From assembly GCF_000787575.1 (NCBI RefSeq), contig NW_012236520.1, positions 682,001-746,000 of the forward strand: a stretch of DNA of 64,000 nt, in the 5' to 3' direction. A program made the position numbers and the translations under genes. Origin of the DNA: Acytostelium subglobosum LB1. Its lineage: Eukaryota; Evosea; Eumycetozoa; Acytosteliales; Acytosteliaceae. Below, in pieces: positions 47,889 to 59,033 of this stretch. Within the stretch, counting starts at the first letter, position 1. Every line of letters starts with the position of its first letter. A model generated the notes under the pieces. It saw only the letters and a list, made by a program, of their open reading frames with translations. It searched no databases and was not told where the DNA came from.

Positions 47889-49662
47889 ATGGAGTCACTG
47901 CCACTGAGCATAGTTGGACGAATAGCGTCATGCTTGGAGAGCAATGCAGATAGAGTGCTCCTCACTATAGTATGCAAGCGATTCTTTGACCACCGAGAGA
48001 GCTATCTCAGATTGAACGCGGACGCACTGCCTGGCACATACGCCTACCGCCAACATGGCACAATGCTTGGTTCGTACAGAGGCATCATCGACCAGCATAT
48101 CGTCAACGCCAAGATGTACACGGTGCGAGTTCACTCGACCTACACCCGATTCCAACCGCCCGACTGTTTCTATTTCTTTGCTGGTATGCCTGTTGCCGCT
48201 GCCCATCTCGTTGGTTCGCATCGAGAAGCTAACGAACCTATACCATGCGCACACGTCAGATTTGGACACGGACCATTCTGTCGACAGCATCAACAAGTTG
48301 TTTCAAGCAGTGTTGGCCATACCAAACATCGCCAAGGTCCAGTTTGCCGAGAGCAAGAAACATCCTTTCAGTCGCGATTGCTGGGACAGGATGAAGCCAA
48401 TGCTTCAAGAGCTGGCCGATCGATCGGTTCCCTTGGAGTACGAGAGGCTAGTCCGACCAGAGCCACTTCCAGATATTCCCCTGACAACCATGCGCATCCT
48501 GGCCGTCCCTCACAAAGTGTGGTGGCGCCTTGCGCCAAACATGCTCCCTGCTACATTGACCTGGCTCTCAATCTCAAGCATGGCCTTGGAAGGCACGCTT
48601 GACCAAGGAGTGCTTCCTGCTGGTTTGAAGATGCTCTCAATGTTCTATTCGGAGGAAGACGATGCCAACCTAAACATCAACCTAGGGTCATTGCTACCCC
48701 CGCACCTTGAGACCCTGTGCATTGGGAGCAGTATCAACCAATCGATCCCGTGGAGTCCACTCCCGTCATCTATCAAGACTCTGGAGTTTGGATCCCAATT
48801 CGGCCGGCAGTTGGATGGGACGTGCTTGCCGCAATCCCTCACCAAGCTGACGATGGACGGCCTTCCCCCCTTTCCGATCAACTTCCCTCCGAGCCTCACT
48901 GAGCTCAAGCTCGACAGGCTATATTTATATTCATCGGACCAAACACATCCAAGTCAGTGGCTGCAGTGTGACCCTACCATGTCTCCATTCTCTCATCTTC
49001 TTGAGTTGAACATCAAACGTTATCTGCATCATCTAGAACTTATGTGGATCACATCGGCCACATTTCCTAAGCTTCAAAGACTCTGTATGGCCGGCGCGGT
49101 CGACTATAGTGGGGAGGCGCAAGTCGCACGCTTGGATCTTTCCTCGCTCCCATCGACGCTGCGCAACCTGACAATCCATGTAGATCGACCAACAACGTTT
49201 GGACTTCACGGGATTGAGGATCTCACTCTTGAATGTGCCTTTAAGGATGCCTTCAACTTGGTCGATTCACCGCTGCCATTGTCCCTCACGACGTTCTTCT
49301 TGAATAGATACATGCACCCAGTTCTCGACCAACAAATACCTTTGTCAGTCACATCCCTTGGAATATACAATATCAAACATCGGATTGAGTGCAACACGCT
49401 GCCAGCAGGACTGCGATCGCTTGGTTTAGCACAGATTACACCAGATTGCCAAATGAAGCCTCTGCCTGGCATCAGGTGTCGTTTGGATCAACTGGCACAG
49501 TCCATCATGTGGCTGACACTTGGCACCCGAGGAGGAAAACTGGGCAGGTGTGCCAAGCTGGTGCGAATATCAAAGACGTTGTTCTTTGCTCAAGGGGATG
49601 ACCTGACTAACTGTGGATTCATTGACATATCAACCATCATGCGCTTATCTAATCATTTTTGA
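47889..49662 (+). pseudogene. FNIP-repeat protein with F-box-like N-terminus, one frame break
   Basis: Starts MESLPLSIVGRIASCLESNA with F-box-like RVLLTIVCKRFFDHRESYL. Frame 1 ends in sense near ...DCFYFFAG and the protein resumes in another frame as LPISLVRIEKLTNLYHAH. The shift lies at about 48180-48215; an intron from the GTATGC there to the AGs after it would be 42 or 45 nt, which does not change frame. The remainder is one open frame with FNIP-type repeats (LPATLTWLSISS, LPPHLETLCIGSSINQSIPW, LPSSIKTLEFGSQFGRQLDG, LPLSLTTFFLNRYMHPVLDQ). Second-block counterpart of the gene at 39963. Decay or sequence error cannot be separated here. Confidence 0.72.
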
Positions 49663-49984
49663 TCCCGTGTTGAATGAATGATCGATCCCGTCCTTCCCCA
49701 CAAATATGATTACTCAACCTTCATTAAGACATTGTCGAGTCTCCACGACAGGATCGTCCGCGTATTGGTTCAATGAACCATTTCACGATCAGAATGTATT
49801 CAGCCTGTCTGAATGGTTCCTCAGTGGAGACACTGTTGATTTCCATGAAGGCAACGATCAAAAGAGAGATGGTGTACTTTGAGAACTAGGTTTGGTATCT
49901 CAATCTTGCTAGTATACCCAAGTATGAGGAGGACGCTGTGAATCCATTTTCCTTTATTTTCAATTAGATGAGTTGGATTGTTGA
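49663..49984. other. Short intergenic region between convergent genes
   Basis: No gene seen. Contains small inverted repeats such as TTGGTTCAATGAACCA (49764-49779). Confidence 0.45.
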
Positions 49985-51512
49985 TCATTGTAAATCTTCA
50001 TCAACGATCTCGATAGAGACGAGAATGTTTGACCGTGATGTGTAATGCCCAGCGTCATTCTCCATTCTGCAGTCGATGACCAGATTCTCAATGACATCGC
50101 TAGTGAGCAAAGCATTGAAGATTCTTTCGAGGTTTTTTGCGCCGTTGGCGGCAATGTCCAGATTGGTAAGAGGCGCCTGCAGCCCGCCTAACAACAAGAC
50201 TACTTCTTCCACCACATGGTCATTGGTGAAGAGCATGTTGCCTCGCAGAGAGAGGCTTGTGATTGTGTGATTGACGCAAAGCATCTTGCGGAGTGCCTTT
50301 GTTGAGGTGCTGTCCATTAGACACCCGTAGGTGAGATGTAGGTGTTTGAGAGAATGGTTGCGTTCCAATGTGTTAAAGAATGAGATGTCCAAGTAGAGAC
50401 TGTCAAGATAGAAGTACTCTAAAGTGTTTGGAATTCCAAAGCTGATTTTCTCCTGGGGCAGGGTCTTTGTGTCGACAAGGTGAACTACGAATTCCTTTGC
50501 AACTCTATCCAGTGTGCGATTGTACATCTGGTTGTTGATCGTCAAGCTTGTGAGTGAAGTGCTTGACCTGATTGCTTCGATGAGGTGTAAAGGCTAAGAT
50601 GGATGGTCGTAGTCCAGGCAGAGCTGATTGAAGTTGAGAGTCTCGTTGCTTGGCATAGAGGATGTGGGTTAAGAAAGAAATTGTCAAAAGGTGATTCCAA
50701 TGGCTCAGGTCGATGTGCTTGAGAGAGGGGAGTGAGACCAATTGGCGTAGGTCCAAAGTTTGGTCAGAGGATAAATGCTCCATATTAACAATTGTTATAG
50801 CAGTAGGCCTTGCTTGACGAATGATGTCTATTTCGAAATCGACCCCTGCCAAGAACAAATGGATATCTCGACATCCATTTGAAGTCCACTCATAGTTGAC
50901 AGGAAACTTGGGATTATGGTATAATGAGAGTGTGAATTGAATGTGCTGCGGTGCCTCATGGATAATCTCGCCATCGTAATAGTAAGATAGAAGGTCCACT
51001 TGTTTGAGGCTTGGGAATTGATCGAGTATCTCCATGAAGTGATGTTCAAAGTGGTGAACAAATGCCAGTCTCTCGATGTGCTGAGTTTGGATGAATGAGA
51101 AGCTTGAGTATTCGAGTTTGAAGCTTCCGTTGGATGTGTAATCCCATTCTTTGAGGACAAGACCCAGTTCGCTGCCAAAGTCAAGCAGCAGTGCGGGCAG
51201 ACTATCCACCAACACAAAGGGTGTGAATCCTCCAGGAAGCATGGTGATGTGTCGCATGTAGTGTTTGGAGACCACGTGGAACCATTGCCAGCAAACCAAT
51301 GCAAAGCTCTTGATGATGTTCAGTTGCTTGAAGGCAACCTTGAACCGCAAGCCAACACGTCGTTTGAGCACTTCATATGCTTGATCATATGCTATCCCAG
51401 TGCTGCACTCTGGATCGAAAGCCTTGTTCGTTGGTCTAAGAAATGCAAGGGCTCTATCATAAAGACCAATACATTCTCTTTGTATGATACGAATTGTACT
51501 TTCGTCCAACAT
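49985..51512 (-). pseudogene. F-box-like/LRR family A protein, copy 3, one frame break
   Basis: Starts MLDESTIRIIQRECIGLYDR and carries the family-A motif FALVCWQWFHVVSKHYMRHI. The N-terminal frame is open to ~50590, where it ends as ...LPGLRPSILAFT. The LRR-like C-terminal part continues in another frame as HLIEAIRSSTSLTSLTINNQ, then LKHLHLTYGCLMDSTSTKAL and HTITSLSLRGNMLFTNDH. One single-base shift at about 50580-50610 explains this. Second-block counterpart of 42105-43568, in the same orientation relative to a family-B gene. Confidence 0.72.
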
Positions 51513-52043
51513 CGTGACTAGAGTATATAACAAAGAACTGTTCGAATATTTAATGTTTGGTTAGTAAACAGACTGATGATTGATCACTGACTTGGAGCAA
51601 AATGCTCCATGGTCGCGGACCCCACATTCAACTACAACAGACAATGGGCCATAATCAATTACCCCATCATCAACAATAATTTCCTCGGCATACTGGTGGC
51701 AGTCGTGTGGCAGTCGTGGCCAAAATGACAAAGGAGACCCTGGCGACTGTACACGGTAGCGACCATCATGATATATATCTGACTTGTCTTAACCAATTCA
51801 ATTCAATCGCAACAACGATCTCTATCACGACATGAACTTTGATGCCTCGTTTATAGGGCCCTGTTCTCTGATCATGAACCACCAAATCAACCTGAGTCCA
51901 CGCGACATCGCCAGTGTTTGAGAGGTGAGGGAGGGGTTTTGTGCATTCTAAATCTGTGAAACAGCCTCATTCTCCAATGGTCACCCGAGCAAGAGAAAGT
52001 CAGATAGAGAAACAGTAGCAGTACATACAAATCCGCGATTGAT
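51513..52043. other. Intergenic region, divergent promoter
   Basis: No gene seen. Near 51725-51747 it has ATGACAAAGGAGACCCTGGC, which resembles ATGACAAGGAGACACACCGG at 53662, so spacers of this cluster may share ancestry. Confidence 0.45.
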
Positions 52044-53366
52044 ATGGCAGCTTTTCATCCAACAGCACTCCACCATATCATCAGAATGCTGTGGATAGAG
52101 CCCAGGTTCTCCTCCTTGGAGAAGCTAGAGGACTCAGATAACTTTGGTGACAGAAGCGTCTATTGGGCAGTTACCTCATGGGAGGACGATCACTTCAAGT
52201 GGAAGCTGTCACTGTCCTTGGTCTGCCGTCTGTTCCTCCGCATCATTGCATCACTCAACACTCGCATCAGGATGCTGCCCAAGGATCTCACTGACTACAT
52301 CATCAGAACAAAGCCTGGCATAGCCATCAGCAGCACACTGTTCCTGATCAACAACATAACCCATCTGTACATTTCCACTTATGCTCAATACACTCATAAA
52401 TGGCCCGCCCTAGAAGCTAATTCTGTCGACGCCGGCTACTTCATCGCTCGTGTCAAGGAGTTGCTTTGCAACCTGCAAGAGATCACAGCACCCCTCTCTT
52501 TCATCCTCCTTCTTGAGCGCGTCTATGAGGTCACAGCGACCAGGCATCGCATCATCTTGGATAATCATCATGACCCTCCCCTCACAAACACTCTGGCACT
52601 GCTCGATCAGGGCACCACTCATCAGCCCTCGTCAGTGGCAATCTTGGGCAACTTGATGTACAACGTCCATCCACAAGTCGACCGAATTCTGCAGTCCAGC
52701 CACTATCTCGGAGCCAACATTGTCTCACTCAAGCTGGCCGATGGCGACATCGAGGTCGCGCCTCTGCTGATGGAGTACATCGTTTGCAACTCACGACTCT
52801 TCTTTGTGGACGTTCTCCTCGGTCGTCTGGTCAATCTGCAGAGTCTGTCGCTGATCAACTCGTCGATGAGTGGATCGCCCATGATCGATGATCAAGTGCC
52901 CAGGGATGAGCAACCCAACAATGGCCAACCAGATGTCTATGTCAACATGTTGACCTTCCTCAAACAGCACCAGGCGCTGAATCGCCTGCGAATGGAGTCT
53001 TACTGCATCGGCGTGCTTGGCTATCCTGTGATACAGTTCCTGCTCCAGTCGAGTGAGCACCGGATCGATCGGCTGCGAATCAACTCGCGCATCATCGTGC
53101 CTTGTGGCAGGCCGTTCAAGGTTCTGCACATCAATCGTCTGTTTCCTGACGTTCTCCCAGACAAGTTGGGATGGTCATGGCAAGACTCGATGAGGTGCCA
53201 CACCAACAGATGTAACGACTTTGAGCACGACATCCACGAGCTCCAAGATTTCAAGCAGTTGGTGAGGCAGTCACTCGCCCCATACCAAGTCAACTGGGAC
53301 TTGTTTGACGATGAAGACGATGAAGACGATGAAGACGATGAAGACGATGAAGACAGAGCTGTGTGA
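52044..53366 (+). CDS. Family B F-box-like protein, copy 2, with expanded acidic tail
   Basis: Single exon, 440 aa, start MAAFHPTALHHIIRMLWIEP. Nearly identical to 44367-45668 from SWEDDHFKWKLSLSLVCRLF to the tail, with small in-frame differences: extra residues near the start, AISSTLFLIN, and a shorter DEQPNNGQPD segment. The C-terminus is a run of Asp-Asp-Glu encoded by a 9-bp tandem repeat. The frame is intact in both copies, so selection or recent copying is likely. Family function unknown. Confidence 0.78.
   Translation: MAAFHPTALHHIIRMLWIEPRFSSLEKLEDSDNFGDRSVYWAVTSWEDDHFKWKLSLSLVCRLFLRIIASLNTRIRMLPKDLTDYIIRTKPGIAISSTLFLINNITHLYISTYAQYTHKWPALEANSVDAGYFIARVKELLCNLQEITAPLSFILLLERVYEVTATRHRIILDNHHDPPLTNTLALLDQGTTHQPSSVAILGNLMYNVHPQVDRILQSSHYLGANIVSLKLADGDIEVAPLLMEYIVCNSRLFFVDVLLGRLVNLQSLSLINSSMSGSPMIDDQVPRDEQPNNGQPDVYVNMLTFLKQHQALNRLRMESYCIGVLGYPVIQFLLQSSEHRIDRLRINSRIIVPCGRPFKVLHINRLFPDVLPDKLGWSWQDSMRCHTNRCNDFEHDIHELQDFKQLVRQSLAPYQVNWDLFDDEDDEDDEDDEDDEDRAV
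53307..53354 (+). repeat. 9-bp coding minisatellite (GACGATGAA) in family B copy 2
   Basis: Five perfect GACGATGAA units plus GAC encode the acidic tail. The other copy has only about one unit at the same place, so the array expanded after duplication. Confidence 0.85.
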
Positions 53367-54257
53367 TCATACTATTTGTATTACCTTGTCATCTTGGTAA
53401 ACACCAACAAAAAAATGAGTGGATGACACCTTGCTAGTTGGCAACTATCAATCATTTCATTCGTTTCAGGTACTTGGATCATGCATGACCGTGAACATGA
53501 CGACTATGACCACGATGACAACACAACGGCTTCAAGACCGCCATAAACGCTGGTTTTGTAGTCGGACACTGCTGTGATATACCCCTGGTCAAGATGTTCG
53601 ATTTAAAGATAACTAGTTATTCCATGGATAACACGGTCTACATCGTAGCAGCGTGGCGATCATGACAAGGAGACACACCGGCGACCAGCACGATTGTCAG
53701 ATCTTGAACCTTAAACTCTCCAAGGAACGAGACTTCCAATATTTCAATCTCTTTCTCCTCAACAATTACCAACATATCTAGTGCGATGAAATCGTCGGGT
53801 GGTATTATTATTGACAAGCTATTGATGGTACATTCCTTGCCACTGAGATAGCTGTAGAAGTAATCCAAGCTGTCCAAAGCACCGAACTGGAAACCGAATG
53901 AATTAATTCTCGGATTGGAGGAGAGGAATGATATTCCTTAATGAAAGGATACACCGGACCATAATTCAGTGAAGAACTTTGGTTATGATCCATATATGGA
54001 AATCCATTTAATCTCTCTATCCATGTCCTTTGTTTGTTTGTTTGTTGTTTGTTTGTTCATTTAGCAATCACTAACTCAAGGTGAGTGTGAGTGGTGATTG
54101 AGTGATTGAGTGAGTGAGAATGTGAGTATTATCGAAGATCTTAACCACTGGGTTGAGTGTTGATCAACCCTCTAACATGCCTAATCACTTACTGAACTTG
54201 GAAAGGAACATTAGAGCTGATGGGAATGGAGGGAAGATAATAAGGACCACATTGAAA
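53367..54257. other. Intergenic region with a possible gene remnant
   Basis: On the minus strand, about 53930-53638 is open for ~95 codons without a clear start (PRINSFGFQFGALDSLDYFY; DDFIALDMLVIVEEKEIEIL; FKVQDLTIVLVAG). The composition looks protein-like, but no family is recognised; it may be a fragment of a cluster gene. The rest holds TTTGTTTG and GAGTGATTGA repeats. Confidence 0.35.
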
Positions 54258-56113
54258 TTATTTATTTCCAACAATCTCTGGGGATTCCTCTGACTTTGGT
54301 CGGATAAAGAATATGTGAGGAGTCAGTCTCCTCGCTGGACCAAAGGGATTTCGTTGAATCTCTCTGATTACACAGATAGTGAGAGACTCTCCAGTCGTAG
54401 ACGGAATCCTGCGAAGTACCAGTTGGACGTATCCAAGGTGTTTCATAACGTAGGTGATCACATTTCCATGAACAAGCTTGACCAGTTGCATCATTTGTTC
54501 AACTCCAGTTCTCTCCGACCTCTCTTCGTTGGGATAATCAAACAGGTATGAAGACCCACCAAGACTGGAAACATGAAGCGATGCCATTGTGTGGTCAAGG
54601 TTTATGATTGGATCCTTGGACGTCGACCGATCCTTCCAATTACTCATGCTCTCTGCTATCATGAGATCAAGTGGATGCTGATATGACTCAACATGGATCA
54701 GTTGAGTGATATGCGCCAGCTTCAATGTTGAGAGACCAAGTGGGAGCTGGAGCTGATTCTTGTTTTGTTGGTAGTCTTCCCCAAGTGTGAGACTCTTGAG
54801 TGACGATGGCAGCACGCCCGTTGGCAATGCCTGGTTGAATCTATCTCCAAAGACGATGGCCATCAATGTTGGAGGCAGAGCACCTTGTATGATGGGCAGA
54901 TTGTATTTGGATGCCAGCGTAAGAGACGTCAAAGTTGGTGGCAGCATACCTGGCGTAATCTCGTTGCTTGGTGATGTTTCGAATGCCAGCTTCTTGGTTC
55001 GTTGGGGCAGAGGGCATGCGAGATTTACGTAATAGCCCCTACCAACTCTACCAAGCTTCAGGTGAGTAAGAGAGTCAGGTAGTGACCCTTCGTTGAAGCT
55101 GAAATGTGTCACATCGACCGGGTAGATCTTCAACACAGTGAGTGATATTGGAAGATCTCCATTCTCTAGCACCTCTTGTTCAAACAATTTACATGTCAAG
55201 TACTGGAGAGGTGATGACAGCCACGGCCGAATTGGGCCAGTGATTCGGTCATTCAGAACCAACTTGATTAGGGATGCAGGCAAGACACTACCGAAACTTT
55301 GGAGATGCCATGAATCCAGATGTAAACGAAAGGTTGATGAGAGATGATGGGAATGTGCCACTCTCTATCGCCTCATCAGAGTCGTAATGTAGACACAGTG
55401 ACACCAATGACAAGGGGAGTGACCCAGGTGGTATCTTTTGATTGGTGAACAGATTCAATCTAGTGATTGAGGTTGGAAGGGAGCAGCATACTCGGTAGCA
55501 ACCGATCGATAGTTTTTGTAGGGATGTCAGCAGTACCAGCGGCAGTGGGTCATCCAGCATGCTATTGAAAGAAAGATTTGTGAGAGACGAGGGAAAGTAT
55601 CCAGGAACAATTTGGTTCTTTGCAAGATTGGATCCAAGTTTCAAGCTCCGCAGTGAAGGAGGCAAGGCAAGGAGCAACGTGTCGTCGACGCACGGATCAC
55701 CCAACATCGGCGAAATAGTCGACAAAGGATAGTTTTGTCAGAGATGAGGGTAGAGAAGTGATTGGACTTGTGTATGTTGACGGAAGCGATAGTTCAAGCA
55801 GTGAGCTTGGTAGGGCATTGACGGGGAAGCTCTTGTCGTAGTAACAGGGGAATGTCAACGAAGTGATAGTATTTGGCAATTGGCCAGGCATGATTGTTTG
55901 TTGGAAGGTATCACCAAGCATGATTGTTGAGATTGACGACGGCAACAATGATGGAAGCTCCCCTCCATTCCAACAGATGTCCGTTCGAGATCTTAATAGT
56001 TGACATGATGTCCTACTGAGCACATACTTGCAAGACAAGCTAAAACACAGCCCATCAAGCTCCTCCAAATGGGATGCTATCTTCTGGAGAATGAGTGTTG
56101 ATAAACGATCCAT
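54258..56113 (-). pseudogene. FNIP-repeat protein with F-box-like N-terminus, two frame breaks
   Basis: Starts MDRLSTLILQKIASHLEELD with F-box-like GLCFSLSCKYVLSR. FNIP-type repeats run through three consecutive frames: 56113 to ~55710 (LPNTITSLTFPCYYDKSFPV, LPSSLLELSLPSTY), ~55720 to ~55300 (LPPSLRSLKLGSNLAKNQIV, FPSSLTNLSFNSM) and ~55310 to 54258 (LPPTLTSLTLASKYNLPIIQ, LPSSLKSLTLGEDY). The C-terminal ~130 residues are not repetitive. Two one-base shifts, near 55700 and 55300, are needed. With two breaks, decay is more likely than error. Confidence 0.75.
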
Positions 56114-56640
56114 CCTACTAAGCTGCTTGGGTTGCTATTTGATTTAGTGATTGACTTGTGTGATCTAGTAGTTTAATAAACATATAATAATGCAGTGATG
56201 AATAACAACAACATTATCTCATGTATTATATGATTCATATTATCTCTATCATCTTTAATGTAAACTTGAAATTAACTCATGAAGTCACGAGTGATCATGA
56301 TCACCACCACTCACCATTTGTTCTTTTGCTACAACAATAACGTAGTCACCACCAATGGTCTTACAAGTAATAGCACTAAAGCAAGAAGTAGCCTCACTCT
56401 GTCTCTTTTCAATGACAGTGGCCAAGATGAGGTCCATTGCTTCATTACTCGGCATTCGTCTGGTATTTAATCTGCGAAAGGCACAGATTGTCGAGATAAT
56501 GGTGGACAGTGACAACATTGAAATAGTCTTCAATCATCTCAAGGAGCAGTGTCTCTTTAAAGATGATGTTGCCCAGGAGTAAAGTGCCATCGACTCTTTC
56601 CACCATTACAATACAACAACTCAATCGCTAACACTACCCA
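56114..56640. other. Intergenic region with ambiguous open frames
   Basis: 56285-56582 is open on both strands. The plus strand reads MVLQVIALKQEVASLCLFSM and KAQIVEIMVDSDNIEIVFNH; the minus strand reads EAMDLILATVIEKRQSEATS. Neither has a recognised family, and only one, or neither, can be real. It lies between two divergent FNIP copies. Confidence 0.4.
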
Positions 56641-57986
56641 GCACGACCTTCATCAACTTGCCAGAGATACCATTCCGAACCATCCTCTCATTCCTCAATG
56701 ACATCGATATATGGTGTCTCTTGCATTCATCAACAAAGATGCTTGCAAGAGTCAAAGTTAAACCCAAAACAACAATGGCATTCCACAACTCCAATGTGCC
56801 GCTGCAGGCTGGGAGCGTGTCTCAAGAGGCGACAGCACTCACCTTTGGCGATGAATTCAACCAACCATTGGATGCTGAACACTTTCCTCCAAGACTCAAT
56901 ACACTGACCTTTGGCGAGGCATTCAATCAACCGCTCGCGCAATTCGGATTCAGCTTTCCACATGAATTGACTTCAATCTCCTTTGGCGACTCATTCGATC
57001 AATCATTGGAACCTGGGGTCCTGCCTCAAGGACTGATGACACTCCAATTCGGATACGACTACAACCAGCCATTCCATCCTGGACAGCTGCCCAATGGCAT
57101 CACAACAATCATCTTTCCTGAGCTCTCTCTATTTGACCAACCATTGGTGTCCGGAAGCCTGCCAAGCTCATTGACAACTCTGACACTCTCGTACAACTTC
57201 AATCAGCCTCTCAGCCCTGGATTCCTTCCAGACTCATTGACAACTCTCACTTTTGGAATGGCCTTCAAACAAAAACTCAAAGTTGGAGATCTTCATTCTG
57301 GGATCACAACTCTCAACTTTGGTGCAAGGACTCATATCATTCTGTTCCGACGGTTGTTTGAAATATCTGAGTGATGGCTTCCTTCCAGCCTCACTCTTGG
57401 TCCAGGCTTCGAAGGAAGAATAGAGGCAAGCCATCTTCTATCTGGACTCAATCACTTTGGTGCATACGACAGACCAATCAAACCTGGCGTTATTCCACAA
57501 TCAGTCACTCATCTCGACCTAAGTTGTGGTTACTCCTTCACAATCAAGCCTGGCTTTCTGATCGGGTCATCCTGCGAACCGATTCATCATCATTCACTCT
57601 TGAGATCACTGGTGATCTCTGCATGAAGCAAAGAGAGCAGGTTATAATCTCGCTTCCCTTCTGGGATTCACCACCACTGAAGCCAGAGGAGTACTTTACC
57701 ACGTCAGAAGAACTACCATTGAAATTGGAGGCGCTTCTCAATGAGCTTGGGCCACTCAAGATGCAGTGCCGACTCATTGACACATCATTGGTACTTCTTG
57801 GCATTGAGGGACGCGGCTTTACACTTCACCCAACAGCTTCTCCATGATGAGGACCATTTCTCCAAAACCTGGACACTGACATGGTTTGGTTCCTACACCA
57901 TCACAGACAGAGGGTTGAACAATGGACACCTTCCAAGTGGCTGCCAAACATGGCTTCTGAGAATCCATGGACCAATGTTCTGGTAA
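56640..57986 (+). pseudogene. Degenerate FNIP-repeat gene, several breaks and no start codon
   Basis: The first part reads INLPEIPFRTILSFLNDIDI then FNIP repeats in their most typical form (ALTFGDEFNQPLDAEHFPPR; LPQGLMTLQFGYDYNQPFHP; LPSSLTTLTLSYNFNQPLSP). No in-frame ATG precedes it, because a TAA lies upstream at ~56580. After ~57370 the repeat sequence goes on in other frames (SDGFLPAS; LTLGPGFEGRIEASHL; YDRPIKPGVIPQSVTHLDLS), needing at least three shifts before it fades near 57986. Clear pseudogene. It faces the TIP41-like gene, whose stop is only about 40 bp beyond. Confidence 0.78.
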
Positions 57987-58023
57987 TCACTCAAATAAAT
58001 AGTTCATGTTGTTATTATTATTA

Positions 58024-59033
58024 TTACAAGATAATCTTCTCATGTCTTGTCGACTTTGTTGGCAATTGTTGAACAATGAGGTTGACGTTTGTGATTGATG
58101 TCGGGTCCTTGTCAAACAATGGTCTTAGATGATCGTAGCTGGCCTCCTTGACAGTGGTCTCCAACAGACAGTAGCCACTATGTTCAAACTCATGATAGAG
58201 ACGTGTGTCTATGCATCGAATCAACACATCATCCACTCTCAAGAAGAATCGCTGAAGTACAAAGATACCTGTTGTCATTGCTCTCTGTTATTGTCATAAA
58301 GTGAATGAGTGAGTGAGTAAGTGAGTGATCGATTGAATGATTGAGTGACGGACGAGACATAACATACCACCTTGACATTGAGCATTGATATACCATTGTC
58401 CGCCAGCTCATCTTCATAAATCGATACATCATCATAGAATAGTATTGGATCTAATCTCTTGAGCTTCTCTATATCTATCTGTTCTGTTGTTGGTTCGAAT
58501 ATAGTCTTTATGTTTGAATGTATGAATGAATGAGTGAATGATGTTAGTTAGGGTCAAGGGTTGTCGACAGACTGATTGATAGAATGAATGAACGAATGAT
58601 ACTTTACAGGTGGTCTCTCAGCTTGGTGGAAGTAGACATGACCGTCTTTCAGTAGAGTGCCAGTGTAGGGTGTAGTGAAGGTCCATTCGAATGACTTCTC
58701 GACAGTGGCACCACCGTTGGTGTGCATCTTGTTGACTGCCTGCCATTTGGATGCAGCTGCCACTTTGATTGTTTGATCGGCTGTCTTTGCGCATAGAGAT
58801 AGGGCATCGTGTGCATTGAATGTGATGGCAATTGAACCGTCCTTCTTTGCCACACTGACATAGTTGTTACCAAAGATCATCTCGGGTACACCATTCATCT
58901 TCAAGTCACGCTCCCAACTCTCTTTGTCCGTAGAGTTTAGTATTGGTTTCTTTGAAGTGGTCACCAACCATCCATTGACTTCAACACCATTGTGTAGTAC
59001 TTTATGAGTTGTTGTTGTTGGTGTACTTGACAT
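58024..59033 (-). CDS. tiprl: TIP41-like regulator of PP2A-type phosphatases
   Basis: Exons 58608-59033, 58368-58505 and 58024-58284, all phase 0, encode 274 aa. Family features in order: GWLVTTSKKPIL, PEMIFGNNYVSV, ITFNAHDALSLC, FEWTFTTPYTGTLL, the linker PTTEQIDIEKLKRLDPILFY, EDELADNGISMLNVKVRAMT, and FVLQRFFLRVDDVLIRCIDTRLYHE, which is the best conserved block of TIP41/TIPRL. TIP41 proteins bind the catalytic subunits of PP2A, PP4 and PP6 and act in TOR-linked nutrient signalling. Length matches human TIPRL (272 aa). Donors are GTAAAG and GTATGT. Confidence 0.93.

Noticed and set aside
48185-48229. GTATGC...AG as a mini-intron that could mend the FNIP frame at 47889-49662
   Set aside because: Lengths of 42 or 45 nt do not change the frame and are shorter than the other introns here.
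56285-56582. Overlapping open frames on both strands between FNIP copies
   Set aside because: Neither strand has a recognised domain; cannot decide which, if either, is coding, so not called as a gene.
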